Below, one piece after another: positions 42,140 to 54,444 of a DNA stretch of 64,000 nt. The notes below the pieces were generated by a model, which was given only the letters and a program-made list of their open reading frames with translations, searched no databases and was not told the DNA's origin. The position numbers were made by a program, and so were the translations under genes. Position 1 is the first letter of the stretch. Each line of letters starts with the position of its first letter. This DNA is from Embiotoca jacksoni (Eukaryota > Chordata > Actinopteri > Embiotocidae), in the NCBI GenBank assembly GCA_022577435.1, contig JAKOON010000006.1:17706001-17770000 (forward strand). Direction: 5' to 3'.

Positions 42140-42245
42140 GTTGCTATGGAAACACTGGTCCGTCATCGCTGCTTCTGTGACGTCATTTGTTTTTGAGTGC
42201 CATGAGGGGAATCCAGAGTATAAATAGAGGCTCTTTACATTCATC
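42140..42245 (+). promoter_or_regulatory. X-box / CRE / TATA module, unit B
   Basis: Same arrangement as unit A: GTTGCTATGGAAAC at 42140, a perfect palindromic CRE TGACGTCA at 42178, and TATAAATA at 42219. The D-box of unit A is removed by a small deletion. The downstream ~60-codon frame is the same in both units and looks incidental. Confidence 0.5.
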
Positions 42246-42555
42246 AGTACAAACCAACACACCTCCCCGGGTCTCTTGTGCCAGCTGGCGTTTGCCAGGC
42301 GGTGCCGTTGAGATAGGAAGGCTGTGTCCCAACCCAAGGGCACCCTGGGTCCTTCAGGACCTCCGAAGGACGCGGCCCCTGACTTGAGACATAGCTTGTA
42401 TCTCACGGCGTGGTGCTGCAGTCAGCCGTCCTCCGGCAGAGAGACCTAGGGTCTTGAGGAGTGCAGGTTTGGTTCTTTTTCTTTTAAACATTAACAATAA
42501 AATTTAATTTAAAAAAAAATAATAATAATAAAAAAAAATAAAAAAAAAAAAATAA

Positions 42556-42587
<32 letters not shown>

Positions 42588-43017
42588 GGTAAAAAAATTA
42601 ATAAAATAAATAAATATCAAAATGAAATGAAATGAAAATAAAATATAATTCTAATAAAAAGTGAAATAATAAAAATTATTTAAAAATAAAATAAAATATA
42701 ATAATAAAGATAAATCATTACAAAAATAATATAATCGCCGACCCTTCAGAGCAGCGCATTTCCATTCTCTGTTGTAAACATTTGAACCTTTATAAGGCAG
42801 GATTTATGGTAGGACTGCTGTATTTTCGTGCAGAGAGTCTTTTGTTTTGAAATTATTTTGCTGTGAAAGTGTTGACCGGAAGTGTTCACACGGTGTCTGA
42901 CTTGACTCCAGACCTCCAGCCTGCTTTCACATCAAACGCCGCTTTCCCAGCTCCAGTGAGCGGCGGCGGCGGCGGCGGCTCCCCGGCCCGGGCAACCGTC
43001 TGTCACATGCTTCCATA

Positions 43018-43529
43018 TGGGCGTGGACGCTTTAATTCGCCGGGAAAGTACGTGACATTGAGGTGAAAGGTTTTTTTTTTTTAGCTTAATATTCGGTGAC
43101 TAATAGCGAAAAAGAGGAAACTAAATCCCGGGACCGTGTGACTGCAGCCCGCAGGAAACTTTCGTTTCTTCGTTAAGTTTTCTCGTAGTTTGTTTAAGCC
43201 TCTGCTCGTGAAAAAAAAAAAAAAAAAAAAAAAAAGGTAGGCTCCTCCATGAAGTTTCTGTTTGGTGAACCTTACATTTCTATTTAGTTTTATGACAGCA
43301 GACAACTGCGCAACAACTTTTTAAACTGCGGTTGTTGCTGTTGTTGTTGTTGTTGTAGGGTCCTGTGTGAACAGCTGACTCACCGCCGGGTCCGGGTGCA
43401 GGGAGGGGAGGGTGGGGAGGGGGGGGGGGGCATGGCGGTGTGTGACCCCGGAGCCCGGTCCACCTCCACCGCAGAGTAGATTAGAGTGCCTTGGTCGATC
43501 CTCCATGGGCTGACCTCCACCAGGCGAAA
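43018..43529 (+). promoter_or_regulatory. smcr8: smcr8 proximal promoter / 5' leader with G-run and short upstream ORFs
   Basis: Contains a poly-A tract (43210-43234) followed by a possible donor (AAG|GTAGGC), a TTG repeat before a possible acceptor (GTTGTAG at ~43358), then a long G-rich run at 43401-43430 able to form a G-quadruplex. Directly after it sits an ATG with a 15-codon ORF (43432-43479), and ATG-GGC-TGA at 43505-43513. How much of this is transcribed is not known from sequence alone. Confidence 0.5.
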
Positions 43530-44485
43530 ATGATCGGGTCACCGGACCTGCTGGCCTTCACTGGCACGGAGGGGTTTGGGGGAGGAGAGGATGACCAGCA
43601 GGAGGCTCAGGGTATACCTGAGGAGTTTTCGGTGCCTCTTCTCCCATCTTGTCACCCCTGGACCACATCGGCCCAGTTTCACAGAGACTTCATACTGGTG
43701 GCTGAATTCTCAGAGCAGGTGAGTGCTTTCAATGCAAATTAAACTGCTTTACTTTCTCTGATACTTACAGAATACAAATTGGGTACAGTGCTGCAAGTAA
43801 CGATCGTTGAAATGATCGATTAATCTGTCGATTGTTTTTACTCTATTAATCGATTAACTGTTGCCCAAAATGTCTTCTTTTTTTTTTTGTCCTGAACAAC
43901 AGTCCACAACTAAAAGATGTTCAGTCTGTTTTCTTTAAAAACTGAAGGAACCAGCAAATATTTACATTTAAGTAGCTGAAATCAGAGAATTAGAGCATTT
44001 TTTTTCTATTTAAAAAAAGACCCAAAAGGTTACATCGGTTTTCAAAATAGTTGGCCATTCATTTTCTCTTGATCAACTAGTTGATTAATTGACTAATGTT
44101 GCACTTTTAGAGGAGGTCAAAAACTATAAATCTATAATGGAAAATCTAGAAGCACAATACACACCTGAAAAAAAACCCAATAATAATGTTAATGTTTTAT
44201 GATTAACTCATTTCATTTGAACAATTCTCCCTCAAAATATGTAATCCTTTATTAATATTTGATTTACTTTTGTTGAAAAGATATGCTCATCTGCTGTTGT
44301 GTTGCTAAACATTTTTCACAAACTTCAAGTTGCAGGTTCGTTTTATGTTTTTTTTCTTTTTTTTTTTTTTTTAACTGTCAGCTGATCATGTGTTGAACTT
44401 AATTTATTCAGGAAGTCTCTGTTTACAGAACCTGCTGCTGAGCAAATTACAGATAGCACACTTCCGTCACACAGAGGAACCATCT

Positions 44486-44539
<54 letters not shown>

Positions 44540-47500
44540 AACCAGGCACTATCATGAAAATGATCATAAATGTAGTTAATGATTAGGGAGTCTTTATGAA
44601 GATGTTTCCACCATCTATAACCTTGTTGTAACAAAAAATAAATTGTCAAATCAAGTGTTTATGAATTAAAACATGTATTTTGACATCCGTAAGCTTTTAG
44701 TCAGTGTTGCAGAGATGATAATGGATGATTAGAACATTAATCAAACACAAAAATGTAAATTTAAAAACAAAATTATAACACGAATAGCACAAAAAAGTAA
44801 CTAGAAAGGGAATTAAAACAAAAAACACGCTGTCACTCTAAAAATATAAAGCAAATGTGAAAGGTATTATTCTGATGAAACATGTGATTGTCATTTGTGG
44901 TTAATAAATGAATTAATCACTTAGCAAAATGGTTCTTTATTAAAAAAATTTTTTTTTAAACTCACTCTTAATCAGCTTTGTTAGAGACACATTTACATAC
45001 AGCATTAATTCAGTCCTGCATCCTCCACAGCTTCACCTGTACAAGCACATTTTCATTCACAGTGTGACTAAAGATACTGTCAACTATTGTAGTTGTCAAA
45101 TCTATTTTCTGAATATTTGTACAGTATCTGTGTCTGAACAGTTTATAGAATAGTCTGTTGCTCATCTTCTGCGTTGAAATGATGACATTCAGCAATCCAC
45201 ACATGAAGCAGTCAGAAGACCTGCAGGTCAAACAGTTTGAATCAAACTGATAACACACATATGTGTTAAATGTCACTTTAATGTTGTCTAAATACAACTG
45301 AGGGGTTCTTTCATCTCTCTATCTCATAGTATGCAATGATTTTTGCTCCGGTAGTCCATTGTCCACTTTATTAGGTACACGCATACAATATAATGCAACC
45401 CAATACAACTGCCCGGCTGTCAAGTCTACTTCTATGATGCCAATAATAGAGAGTAACGATACTGGATGTTTGGGGCCAATACTGATATTAGAAAGCAAAT
45501 CATTTCTGATATCAATATTACGACCAAAATGTGGTCATCAAACACTTGTTACAAAGACAAGAAATGGAGGCAGGATATTTTACAGAAGAATGTCGGTGCA
45601 TTGAAACAAAGAACTTCACTGGGAATGTAATAATCACAAATAATAATGAGTTTAAAAAAACAACAGATCAGTTTCTAGTTGACCCCCGGGCATCTCTTGT
45701 CTGTGTTATGTTCCTTAAAAAAGTTTGAATAGGACAACATGTATGTTGATTCTAATGTATCTGTGATAGGCCAATATCAGCCAATCAAATTGGCCGACCG
45801 TTAAATTGGTCTGACTTCAGCTGACAATGTTCAGCTTCTTGTTGACACTGTTATTTACGGGGCTGTAGAGAGGATGTTGTTTGCTGTAGTTTATAAAGGA
45901 CCCTGAGGCATATACGCGAGGCGTGTTAATTGGACTGCATCTCTTCGCTCCTCTTCTGTGTCTCCAGGTGGGTCCCAAGCCTGTGCTGACGATACCGGAC
46001 GACAGCAGAGTCATCGGCTCGTTTGACCTCAACCACTTCTCTGTGCGCATCATGTCTGTGGACTACCAGGCGTCCGGCCCCGGCCCCACCCACTCCCTCT
46101 CCCCGGGGCCCCGGCTCAACTTCAGCGAGGACTCCAAAGTGATCCTGGGAGACTCGGCGGAGGACAGCTTTGCGTACGTCCACCACATGACCCTGTATGA
46201 CCTGGAGGCCCGGGGCATGGTGCGTCCCTTCTGCATGGCCTACGTGTGTTCGGACCAGGCAAAGCTGATGGAGAACTTTGCAGAGCTGTCGACGTGCTTC
46301 TCTCAGGCCTCTGACAGCCTCAAGACGGGAAACAGACAAGCGTTTTCCATGGAGCTGCAGAGGAAATTGCAACAGCTCGAGTAAGATCCGATTTTTTTTT
46401 TTTTATGTTTTAAAACCTTGACAGGGTCTTTCCGTCAGCCTCCACTTCGATGCATTCAGTTTGATATCAAATGATAAATACCACATTAAAATACAAGGTC
46501 TTAAGCTTTGATTTGAATTAGTTCACTTCAATATGGAACAAACTGCAGAGGAAATATCACCCTTTTAAACACAAAATCACCAAATTTAAAGGAGTCAAAA
46601 GTGATTGGACACCTGGCAGCTGGGTTTAATTTCATTGGCGGTTCATTCACATCGTAGCTCGCATGTGGCTCAGAGCTGATTTATAGTCGAGAGTTTCCTG
46701 TTAGACTGAGGAAGAGGTGTCACACCTGTCACACAAAACCTTGTAGCTGCAGAGATGTGGAAAGTATAATCCAACCCGCCAGTGAGGAGCATGCAGTTTA
46801 CTGTTTAGGTCCGCAACCAATTTTAATTTAGTTAGTTTACTTGTAAATACATTTTTAGATTAATTGATTATTTGGGGGAATAAAATGTCACACAATGTCG
46901 AAATGCAGTTTCTTAGAGCCTGAAGACGTTTTAAAAATTAGTATTTTATTCAAGCCAGTGTAAAACTCAAAGATAGTTAATATACAGTGTTTATAAAACA
47001 GACAATATTTATATTTGCGAAGCTTAAACTGCAGCATATTGGGCAGTTTTACTTCATAAATAACTTCATGAATAACATTGAACAGGTATTTTAAGAATTG
47101 TTTTTCATTCCACTAATTGATTTATCTTTTCAGTGCTGATCTCATTTAACAAAGTTTGTGATATTCTCCAGAGCAGATGCACATGTGTGAACGTCTGTGT
47201 CAAACCCCCCCCTCCCCTCCACACACGCACCTATTGTCGAATTTGGACAGATGACCAAATCTAAGTTGGACGTACACGTGTCCTCTAGGACCCTGTGACA
47301 TCACTGTTGGGTCTTTAGGTCTGCTGACTGAATGTGACTCCCTGTGCCTGTTTCAGGTACAGACAGTTGACGCTGCGACAGGAGATAAAACTTCAGAGGA
47401 CGGAGGACGAGTTGACAGAAGTTGAAGAGCTTGAAGCTGTCGAGCGTTCAATTACCAGTCACAGAGAGCTCCTCCGCCAGGTCACGTCTTACCCAAACAG

Positions 47501-50500
47501 GAAGCTCAAGCAGCCTGACTTCCTGCCCTACGACCCAGCCGACTCCCTCACTGATCCAACTCTGTTGCTGCCTCCTGAGCCCTGCTTCTTCCCCTCCACC
47601 TCCAAATCCTCCAAGTCAGAGCACCATCTGAAGCCGCTGCAGGAGCTCTGCAACGACTACTTCCTTTCCCTGATGAAGGAGCAGCTGGCAGACGCGGAGC
47701 GCCGTCTCCGTGGCGACAGGAGCGTCCTGCGAACGATGCGCGTTGCACACTCGCTGTCCAGGAGGCTGACGCTCACCAACTTCCTGTTTGAGCTGTGGAG
47801 CCCCGGGGACGCTGAGGAGGAGGAGGAGGAGCAAGAGAGTGCTGAGGTGGAGCTGCCGCGGGCCGCGGGGAGACAGATGGGTGTCGAGGTGCTCCGGTCG
47901 CACCCGCCGAGCCTGGAGTCCTTCTTCTCCTGCGTGGAGGAGATCCCAATCAAGCTGGAGGCAGAAGAAGCCGTTGCCGTGACCCCCGACCCCGGTGCCG
48001 CGACCCCCGACCCCGGTGCCGCGACCTCCGACCCCGGTGCTGCCGCAGAGATGACGGGCAGCGTGAGCAGCGGCGACAGCATCGAAGTGCTCGGGACGGA
48101 GAAGTCTTATCGGACCCAGCATTTCGTTACTGGATCCGACTGCGGAGGTACGTCCCACTGACCTAAAGAGCTGCTTTTTTTTTCTTTTTTTTTTTCCTAT
48201 TTTCTATCATTTTTAAATCAATTAAATTTGAAGATCGACAAAACGTTGTGTGTTCTTTGCAATTATCTTGCATTTTACAGAATAAACAGTGATTCATTGA
48301 AAAAATATCGCACGTATGAAATAATAATAATAATAATAATAATAATAATCATAATAATAATAATAATACGAGCACCATCTTCTGTGACATGGAGGAACAG
48401 CTGATCCAGCACATGAGCCCAGACAGTGTTTTGTAATTTGTACACTTCTGATTTTGTACAGAATAACACGATTATGTTCATGGTAATTAATGCTCGTTGG
48501 CATTAATGTTTCTGACCTTCGGACGGAGCCAGACGACCTGTCTCTCGCTGTTTCTGGTCTTCATGCTAAGATATGCTGACCAGCTGCTGGCTGTAGTTTC
48601 ATAATTAAGGACTAATATGAGAGCATCAATCTACTCATCAAAAATTGGCTGAAATGTAAAAAGCACATTTCAGAATTTTTTTTTTTTTTTTTTTTTTTTT
48701 TCCTTTAAGTGTTCAAGCCCGTCAGCATTGTTTCGAAACACATTGTCAGTTAATTGATTGCTACGAAAGCATTAACCTCAGTCTTGATAATCAAGAAAAT
48801 CGTTTTTAAGCAAACATGCCAAACACTCACTGGCTCCAGCTTCTTAAATGTGACACTTTGCTGACTTAAATAAAGCTTTTTCTTTATAAAATTGTAAATC
48901 ACTTTTGACCAAAGAAATTGTATTTGGAGTTTTTCTCTCTTTTGACACGTTGTACGTGAAATGATTGAACTTATCAAAGCAATACTGTCCCGTCTCGTCC
49001 ACAGAGACGCCGGTTGGGACGACGGACGCTTGCAGCAGACGTGCGGCGGGGGACGCCGGCACGAGGCGCGTGCGAGTGTACGCCAAACGTGCCAACAGCG
49101 AGGACAGCATCGAAGTCCTCAGCACCACCGAGTCCATCTTTGCCGACGACCTCAGCGCCATCACGGAAGAGGAAGCGGAGCAGCAGTCTCAAAGTAACGG
49201 CTTTGAGAACGAGGAAGAGCCGCAGACCGAGCGGAGGTCCGACGACGTCGTCGAAGAGGAGGAGGAGACGCTGAATGCCGCCGCTTCAGTCGAGGAGGAG
49301 GACAATGAAGGGGACGCTTTTGCTGAAGAGTCTTTAAAGGTTGGTGTTGGTGTTGCGCTGAAAGAGGAGGCCGACAGTACGAAGAGGAACGAAGTCCACG
49401 AAGACGAAACTCCGGAGACGTCCAAAGTGCGTCACGGTAAGACATCTGCTGCAATATTCACCTCTGAAGGGCGCAGTTTAAAACAATGCAGACGTCTCTG
49501 AAAACCACGTTTTCACTTTGTCATTACGGATTCATAAATGTAGATCGATGGGGGAAAATGCCAACGTTATCCATTTAAAATGAAGCTGCAACCCAATGAA
49601 GTGCAAAACTTGAAGGTGTCTGAATACTTTCCGAAGCCACTTTACATCCACACTTGAAATGTTCAAAAATAAGCATCTTTATGGAGCCAGGTAGTGTCCC
49701 TTATTACAGGTTCTGCATGCTGGAGAGACATGAACACGAGCAACGTTTACGTCTCCAATATTAGATTTTTACCGTCGCGTCATATTGTACAGCAGAAATG
49801 TTTTTTTTCCTTCTTTATCGTCTTGTTAATCATCTTTCAACCTCTCAGATTTATCTCTCAATCAACGAATAAAGTTATTCATGACTGAGTAAAGTTGCTC
49901 TTTTCACTGTGGTGTTAATAACCTGTAACAACACTGTTATTCCTCCACCGATGAAGAAGAGGTGGAGTCGACGCCACAGAGGCCCGGAGTCCATCGGCCT
50001 GCGCGGTCGGCGCCCGACCTCCACGTCAACTTTGCGCCTCCCGCTGCGCCGGCGGAGGTGGAGCTCTGGTCTCCTCCGCCCCGCGCTCCTCAGCGGCTGC
50101 TGAGCGTCGACGAGGCGTCCGACTGCAACAGCTTCACCGGCTCCTCGGACCCGCCCGCCCCGAATATCCTCAGCAACGGCCGCTGGGATAAGAAGAGGCG
50201 GAGGAAGGCCGGACTCCGAGCCCTCAGGTTCATCAAGCAGAACTCGTTCTCCCAGCACGCCGTGTTCTGTCTGCTGAGCGGCCGGCCGCTGGTCGTCATC
50301 GGGGGGGAGGAGAGTTTGGTCAGGAAGCTGGTGGACGCGCTGAGCCTCTTCCTGCCTGCTCCCGGTCCCGATGGAAGTGCGGTGATGCCGTGTTTGACCA
50401 CGCCCCTCCAGCTGACCGACCTGCTCACCTGGAGGCTCATAGGGATACACAGGTGAGGGTCACCCGCCCGTCTGCCAGCCGTTCCCGTTTCCTTTTGTCT

Positions 50501-51437
50501 GGTCTGGAGAGCCCTTTTGTTAAGATGTCCTCGGACGTGGGCAGGGTAACGGAAACACCTCACGACACATCAGCCAGGCACTAAACAATAGCCGGATGAC
50601 GCTGATAGCGTTCGGCGGCATTTTTGAACCTGCCTTTATCATTGAGATTTAATTAGTTGCTGCCTGAAATTTCGTCAAGCAGACAGATATAAAAACAACA
50701 GAGTTTAATCTGCGGAGCCCCGAAGTGGCCATCGAGAGAAAGAAAAAAAAAGATGATATCGTGGCCACGAGATAGTAATTCCTGCGCACGTTTTAATGAA
50801 GATAAGTTTATATAGAGCGAGACGGCACAGCAGGCTTTCTCTTCTTTGACCATCTATAAAGGATTAATGTTAGTAAAAGGCAACAACGATGATTTTGAGA
50901 CCTTGTGGATTATATCGTTGGCAATATGCTAACTTTGAGGATGCTGTCGACTTTATAGCTGGTCAACTGACACTTGAAGCAGGCGCAGTGACCTTCATGC
51001 TGAGAGGAGGAAGCCCGTTGTGCCGTGCCGTCTCTCTTTAGAAATTGGATCTCACGATTTGTGCGCACGAATTCATTAAAACGTGCGAACAAAATGCTGT
51101 TTCGTGACCTCGATTTAGTGTTTTGTGCGCACGATTTAAATTGTGGTTATTTTTTTTCCCCTCTACGGCCGCCGCGGGGCTCCGTACGAACCACCGCCTC
51201 AGCAGTTGTAGTTGAAAAAGAAATGCAATTAGCTGCGGAGCTATAAACTGTTACTCCGTCCAAATTAAAGCTGCACTAAGCTGCAACGTTGTGTAACGTC
51301 AAGTTACGAAAACACAGACTCAGTTTTGCTGAGTATTTTAGCCTGTTCTAGTTTTTCTTTTTAGCCAACCAATTCCTCTCTAATTAAAAAGCTTGAACAG
51401 ACAGCAGATTATTGGTTTCTTTAACAGGGAGATATGT

Positions 51438-51470
<33 letters not shown>

Positions 51471-52174
51471 GATAGATAGATAGTTACTTTATTAATCCCC
51501 AAGGGGACATTTTTTTATTTTTTTATATACAATATGTAACTTTTACACACAAAACTGCAGGGGGCTATCTAACTACATTTATCACATGCACCATTATCAC
51601 TAAAGGAGACAGAGGAATGACTACATTTAAGACCGGAGTAGGAGAGGGAGAGAGAAGCCATAGCCAACTGCTCTGCGCAATGGCGGCTGCTTACTTAGTC
51701 ACCCTTTCATCCTCCTTCCTCACCAGATCACCCTCCACGTCTTCGTCCACCATTCTTCACTCTTTGACTCGCTACAGTCGTTATTTGTCTCTGCTGGACT
51801 TGGACCAGAGGACGCTGAAGTGTCCGCCGTACTCCGGCTCGCTGCTCAGCAGGCTGGCCGACCCTCACATCGGAATCAGCCGGGGCATCACCTACCTGCT
51901 GCACCTGGAGAGCTGCCTGACCGCGCTGGCCAATCAGGCGCTGCTGCACACGTTTAAACCGGCTCCGGAGCGTCCACGCGCCGAAGAGGTGAGCGACAGC
52001 ACAGAAGAAGGGGAAGTTCTGTGCTCGCGTGAACTCTGCAGCAGCAAAAGTGACTTCAGAGCGATGCACTTCCTGTCTGACCTCATCAAACAGCGCCACG
52101 CAGGACGTGGACCCCCAGTTTTAAGATTCTCCTACAGCTCAGTGCGGCTTTACAGAAACACGTTTGCTCCATAA
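43530..52174 (+). CDS. smcr8: SMCR8, C9orf72-complex subunit (complete, six coding exons)
   Basis: DENN-family protein that pairs with C9orf72 and WDR41 and acts in autophagy initiation and lysosome/mTORC1 signalling. Exons 43530-43718, 45968-46380, 47357-48147, 49005-49436, 49957-50452 and 51727-52174 join in phase and give 922 residues (human ~937, recalled). The N-terminus has RDFILVAEFSEQVGPKP, FDLNHFSVRIMSVDYQAS, AYVHHMTLYDLEARG and RPFCMAY, matching recalled human SMCR8 closely. The middle is acidic and low-complexity, with three TPDPGAA-type units (410-430). The C-terminal DENN part has KAGLRALRFIKQNSF, ISRGITYLLHLESCL and PVLRFSY. Start at ATG 43530, because MIGSPDLLAFT aligns with the family N-terminus. 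Exon 5 has a tandem AAG|AAG acceptor (start 49957 or 49960). From memory the human coding region has far fewer introns. Confidence 0.5.
43719..45967 (+). repeat. smcr8 intron 1 with dispersed fish repeats
   Basis: About 43790-44110 carries the A/T-rich family with GATCGATTAATCTGTCGATTG and AAAATGTCTTC, widespread in teleosts (recalled). CA microsatellite at 44487-44538. About 45355-45400 has CCACTTTATTAGGTACACGC, another familiar fish repeat start; 45460-45810 has GGCCAATACTGATATT / GGCCAATATCAGCC-like sequence. No coding exon seen. Confidence 0.5.
46381..47356 (+). repeat. smcr8 intron 2 with a second copy of the TTAAT-family repeat
   Basis: Around 46800-46960, ATTAATTGATTATTTGGGGG and AAAATGTCACACAATGTCG resemble the repeat at 43790-44110. 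No other feature recognised. Confidence 0.5.
48318..48368. repeat. AAT trinucleotide microsatellite
   Basis: About 17 AAT units with one ATC interruption in the third smcr8 intron. Confidence 0.5.
50453..51726 (+). repeat. smcr8 last intron with a short retroelement-tail-like sequence
   Basis: AT and GATA microsatellites (51427-51484) run into ACTTTATTAATCCCCAAGGG (51486-51510), which resembles the common 3' tail of fish non-LTR retroelements (recalled). A reverse-oriented counterpart lies at 56018-56060. No coding exon seen. Confidence 0.5.
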
Positions 52175-54365
52175 GAGGACGCTGGATGAAGAAAAGATAA
52201 GTTATTCTCTAATAGTCAGGTTTGATCACCTGCCGCTGTGAACGTGTCAGTACAAAAGAATCACGTTTATTTTTTTGTCTGCAGTGTTACACGTTGATGA
52301 TCAGGGTGTATGTTTCTGATCACTGGACATTAGTGCACTAGTGCCTCATTGGCGCCAAAGATTTTTTACCAGCTGGAAGCCTTTTACAGCTTTATCATTA
52401 GGTTTTAAAATGTTGGTTTTAACCACACATGAACATTGTGCAATTGAAGCGATCAAAGAACCTCTATAAATCCGAGAGTACTGTTTAGCCAGCGTGGCAG
52501 TGGAGCTTGTTTATGTTTGATAAAAACCATATGGACTGTAAATCCTTTACTCCTTTAGAAACGTGTTGCTCTGTCATTCAGTTTGCACTCAGCTCAGCTA
52601 GTTTACATTTGGAAGCTAAATGAAACCAACCCGAAGGTCCCCTGAAGCTTTCGGTGTCATGTCCTGATTAGTTTGGAAAAACTGACATCTCTTGATTTAT
52701 GGGCATAAAAAAAAAAAATTAACAGAATGCATAACATGGGCCACACAATAATACTGCAGTGGGACTTAATCTTGCAAGTAGATGTACTATTTAACTACTA
52801 CTGTTAACTGGAAAAGTTGGATACGGGTTCCCTTCTTGTAAGAGATTTACATGAGAAGACGAGTACCGCGTATGTTTGTGCAGAAGTGCCTGGCTTCCAC
52901 AAAACAAAACAAAATTCAAGAACTTGTCCCATAAACATGATTTATAATCTTGTAATTAAATAATACAAATGTCACAGTTATGAGAAAAGACACATTAGAC
53001 CAACGAGGCAGGAACAGTTCGGAGTATGAAGTTTTCATTTGCGAATTCAGCGCACTTCATTTTCTGAAATGGAAACAACAAAAAAAAGAGAAAAATCGGG
53101 CTCACGCTGGAGCCCACATTGAAACTCGCTGTAACCATGGCAACATTACACTTCCCGTGTCTTGTAAAAGTTAAGATTTGTTTATTCAAGTGCAGGCTTT
53201 TAACGTGATATTTTCCCCCCAAAAAAAATTTGAAGAAAAAAAAAAAAAACCTCAATTCAAGCAGTCATTACATTAAACTCGGCAGCGCCGTCACTCCGGT
53301 CCCCCGGATGACCGATAACCACTTCTTCTGTAATTATAAGATCTGGATCTCCTAACAATGAGATCTTTTCTCGTAATCAGTAGATAGCGAGTAATAATTG
53401 TGAGACTTCTCAATCTTTTCTTTTGTGAATGCGACACACTTTCGCACGTTAGCGGAGCACGAAGACCCGAAACAGCCGCTGTTAGCCCGGTTTTGGCCGT
53501 AAAACCATATTTAAAACTCACCGACACACTTTATATCACTCGAAAGAAAAGAAAAAAAAAACATGACATTTTTCAGGGCACTATGTGGAAGACTGCTTCT
53601 TGACTCGGACAGTTACTTGAATGATGCTGCGTTCGTGCACTGTTGGCAGTGGGAGTGTTAACGCATTTATTCCGTGATGGTCATCTTTAGTGTTAATACT
53701 GCGGTCACCAGATGAGCTGCCTAAAGGAGGTTTTTAACGTTGTGTACGTGTATATCAGTTTTTCACCAAGTGAAGCCTGACGCAGTGTCGCACCTGTGAA
53801 GCGAGCTGGAAGGACTGTTGTGATGCATTTGCAGCCATTCTGCCTTCAGCTTGTTGATACGTCCGTTTTTCTTGTCACCAAGTGGGTGAAAACTCAAAAG
53901 CTGAAATGAACGTGTTTTCCCCACTCAGCTGCTTGTAATTTAAAGACCTGAACGCAGCACTCGTGGATTTCTCAACATACCAGCAAGAACTTTTCCCTTT
54001 TGTTTGCCAGAAAAACATGAATTACGCATTACAGTTGTTTCAGCTTCTCAATACTTCACTATAAATGGGGACTCAATGTCTATAATATTATAATCTGATA
54101 AACTGGGAGTTAAACTGCATTTCATTTAAAGCTCAGTCTGCAAACAAGACTCTATTAATCAGATGGTTATTTTGTTGTCGGCAACACGGCTTTCATATTT
54201 TGGATTTTAAACCAGAAACTGTAGTTATGAAAATGACAGAGCAACCGCCTCCTCCTGTTTGACACTGTACTGTTATGTTTTCTATTTTATTGATGCTAAT
54301 ATGAGCCGATTTTACTGTGTGAATAATTACTCTAAAAATAAAGTCAGATTTTACATTGTGGGTTT
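52175..54365 (+). other. smcr8: smcr8 3'UTR
   Basis: No coding exon in 2.2 kb after the stop codon. The first clear polyadenylation signal near the converging gene is AATAAA at 54337-54342, so the transcript probably ends near 54360. No structured RNA or repeat recognised. Confidence 0.5.
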
Positions 54366-54444
54366 TGCAATCTGAACAGTAAGTCATCAATCCAAAAGAA
54401 GGCAAAAAGGTTTTTTTTTGCTTTTCTATAATTTGGCCAAAGCA

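Larger units (their letters stand above)
39850..43017 (+). repeat. Tandem array of promoter-like units upstream of smcr8
   Basis: Four related blocks in direct orientation. Unit 0 (39850-40208) is degenerate but keeps CTCTTTACA..CCGGGTCTCTT. Unit A (40213-41095) and unit B (41791-42774) are near-identical over ~650 bp. Unit C (42775-43017) is a 5' fragment that diverges just before the smcr8 leader. Shared landmarks: ATAAGGCAGGATTTATGG, a GCGG-repeat patch ending CCCCGGCCCGGGCAACC, a TATA box, and a 3' marker CCGACCCTTCAGAGCAGCGC. Units A and B are separated by ~695 bp of unrelated DNA (41096-41790). A/T-rich tracts (40880-41050 and 42480-42730) lie inside units. Confidence 0.5.

Noticed and set aside
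40513..42406. Identical open frames on both strands in the two promoter-like units
   Set aside because: Identity follows from recent DNA duplication; one copy is interrupted differently upstream, and no family or codon signal is visible.
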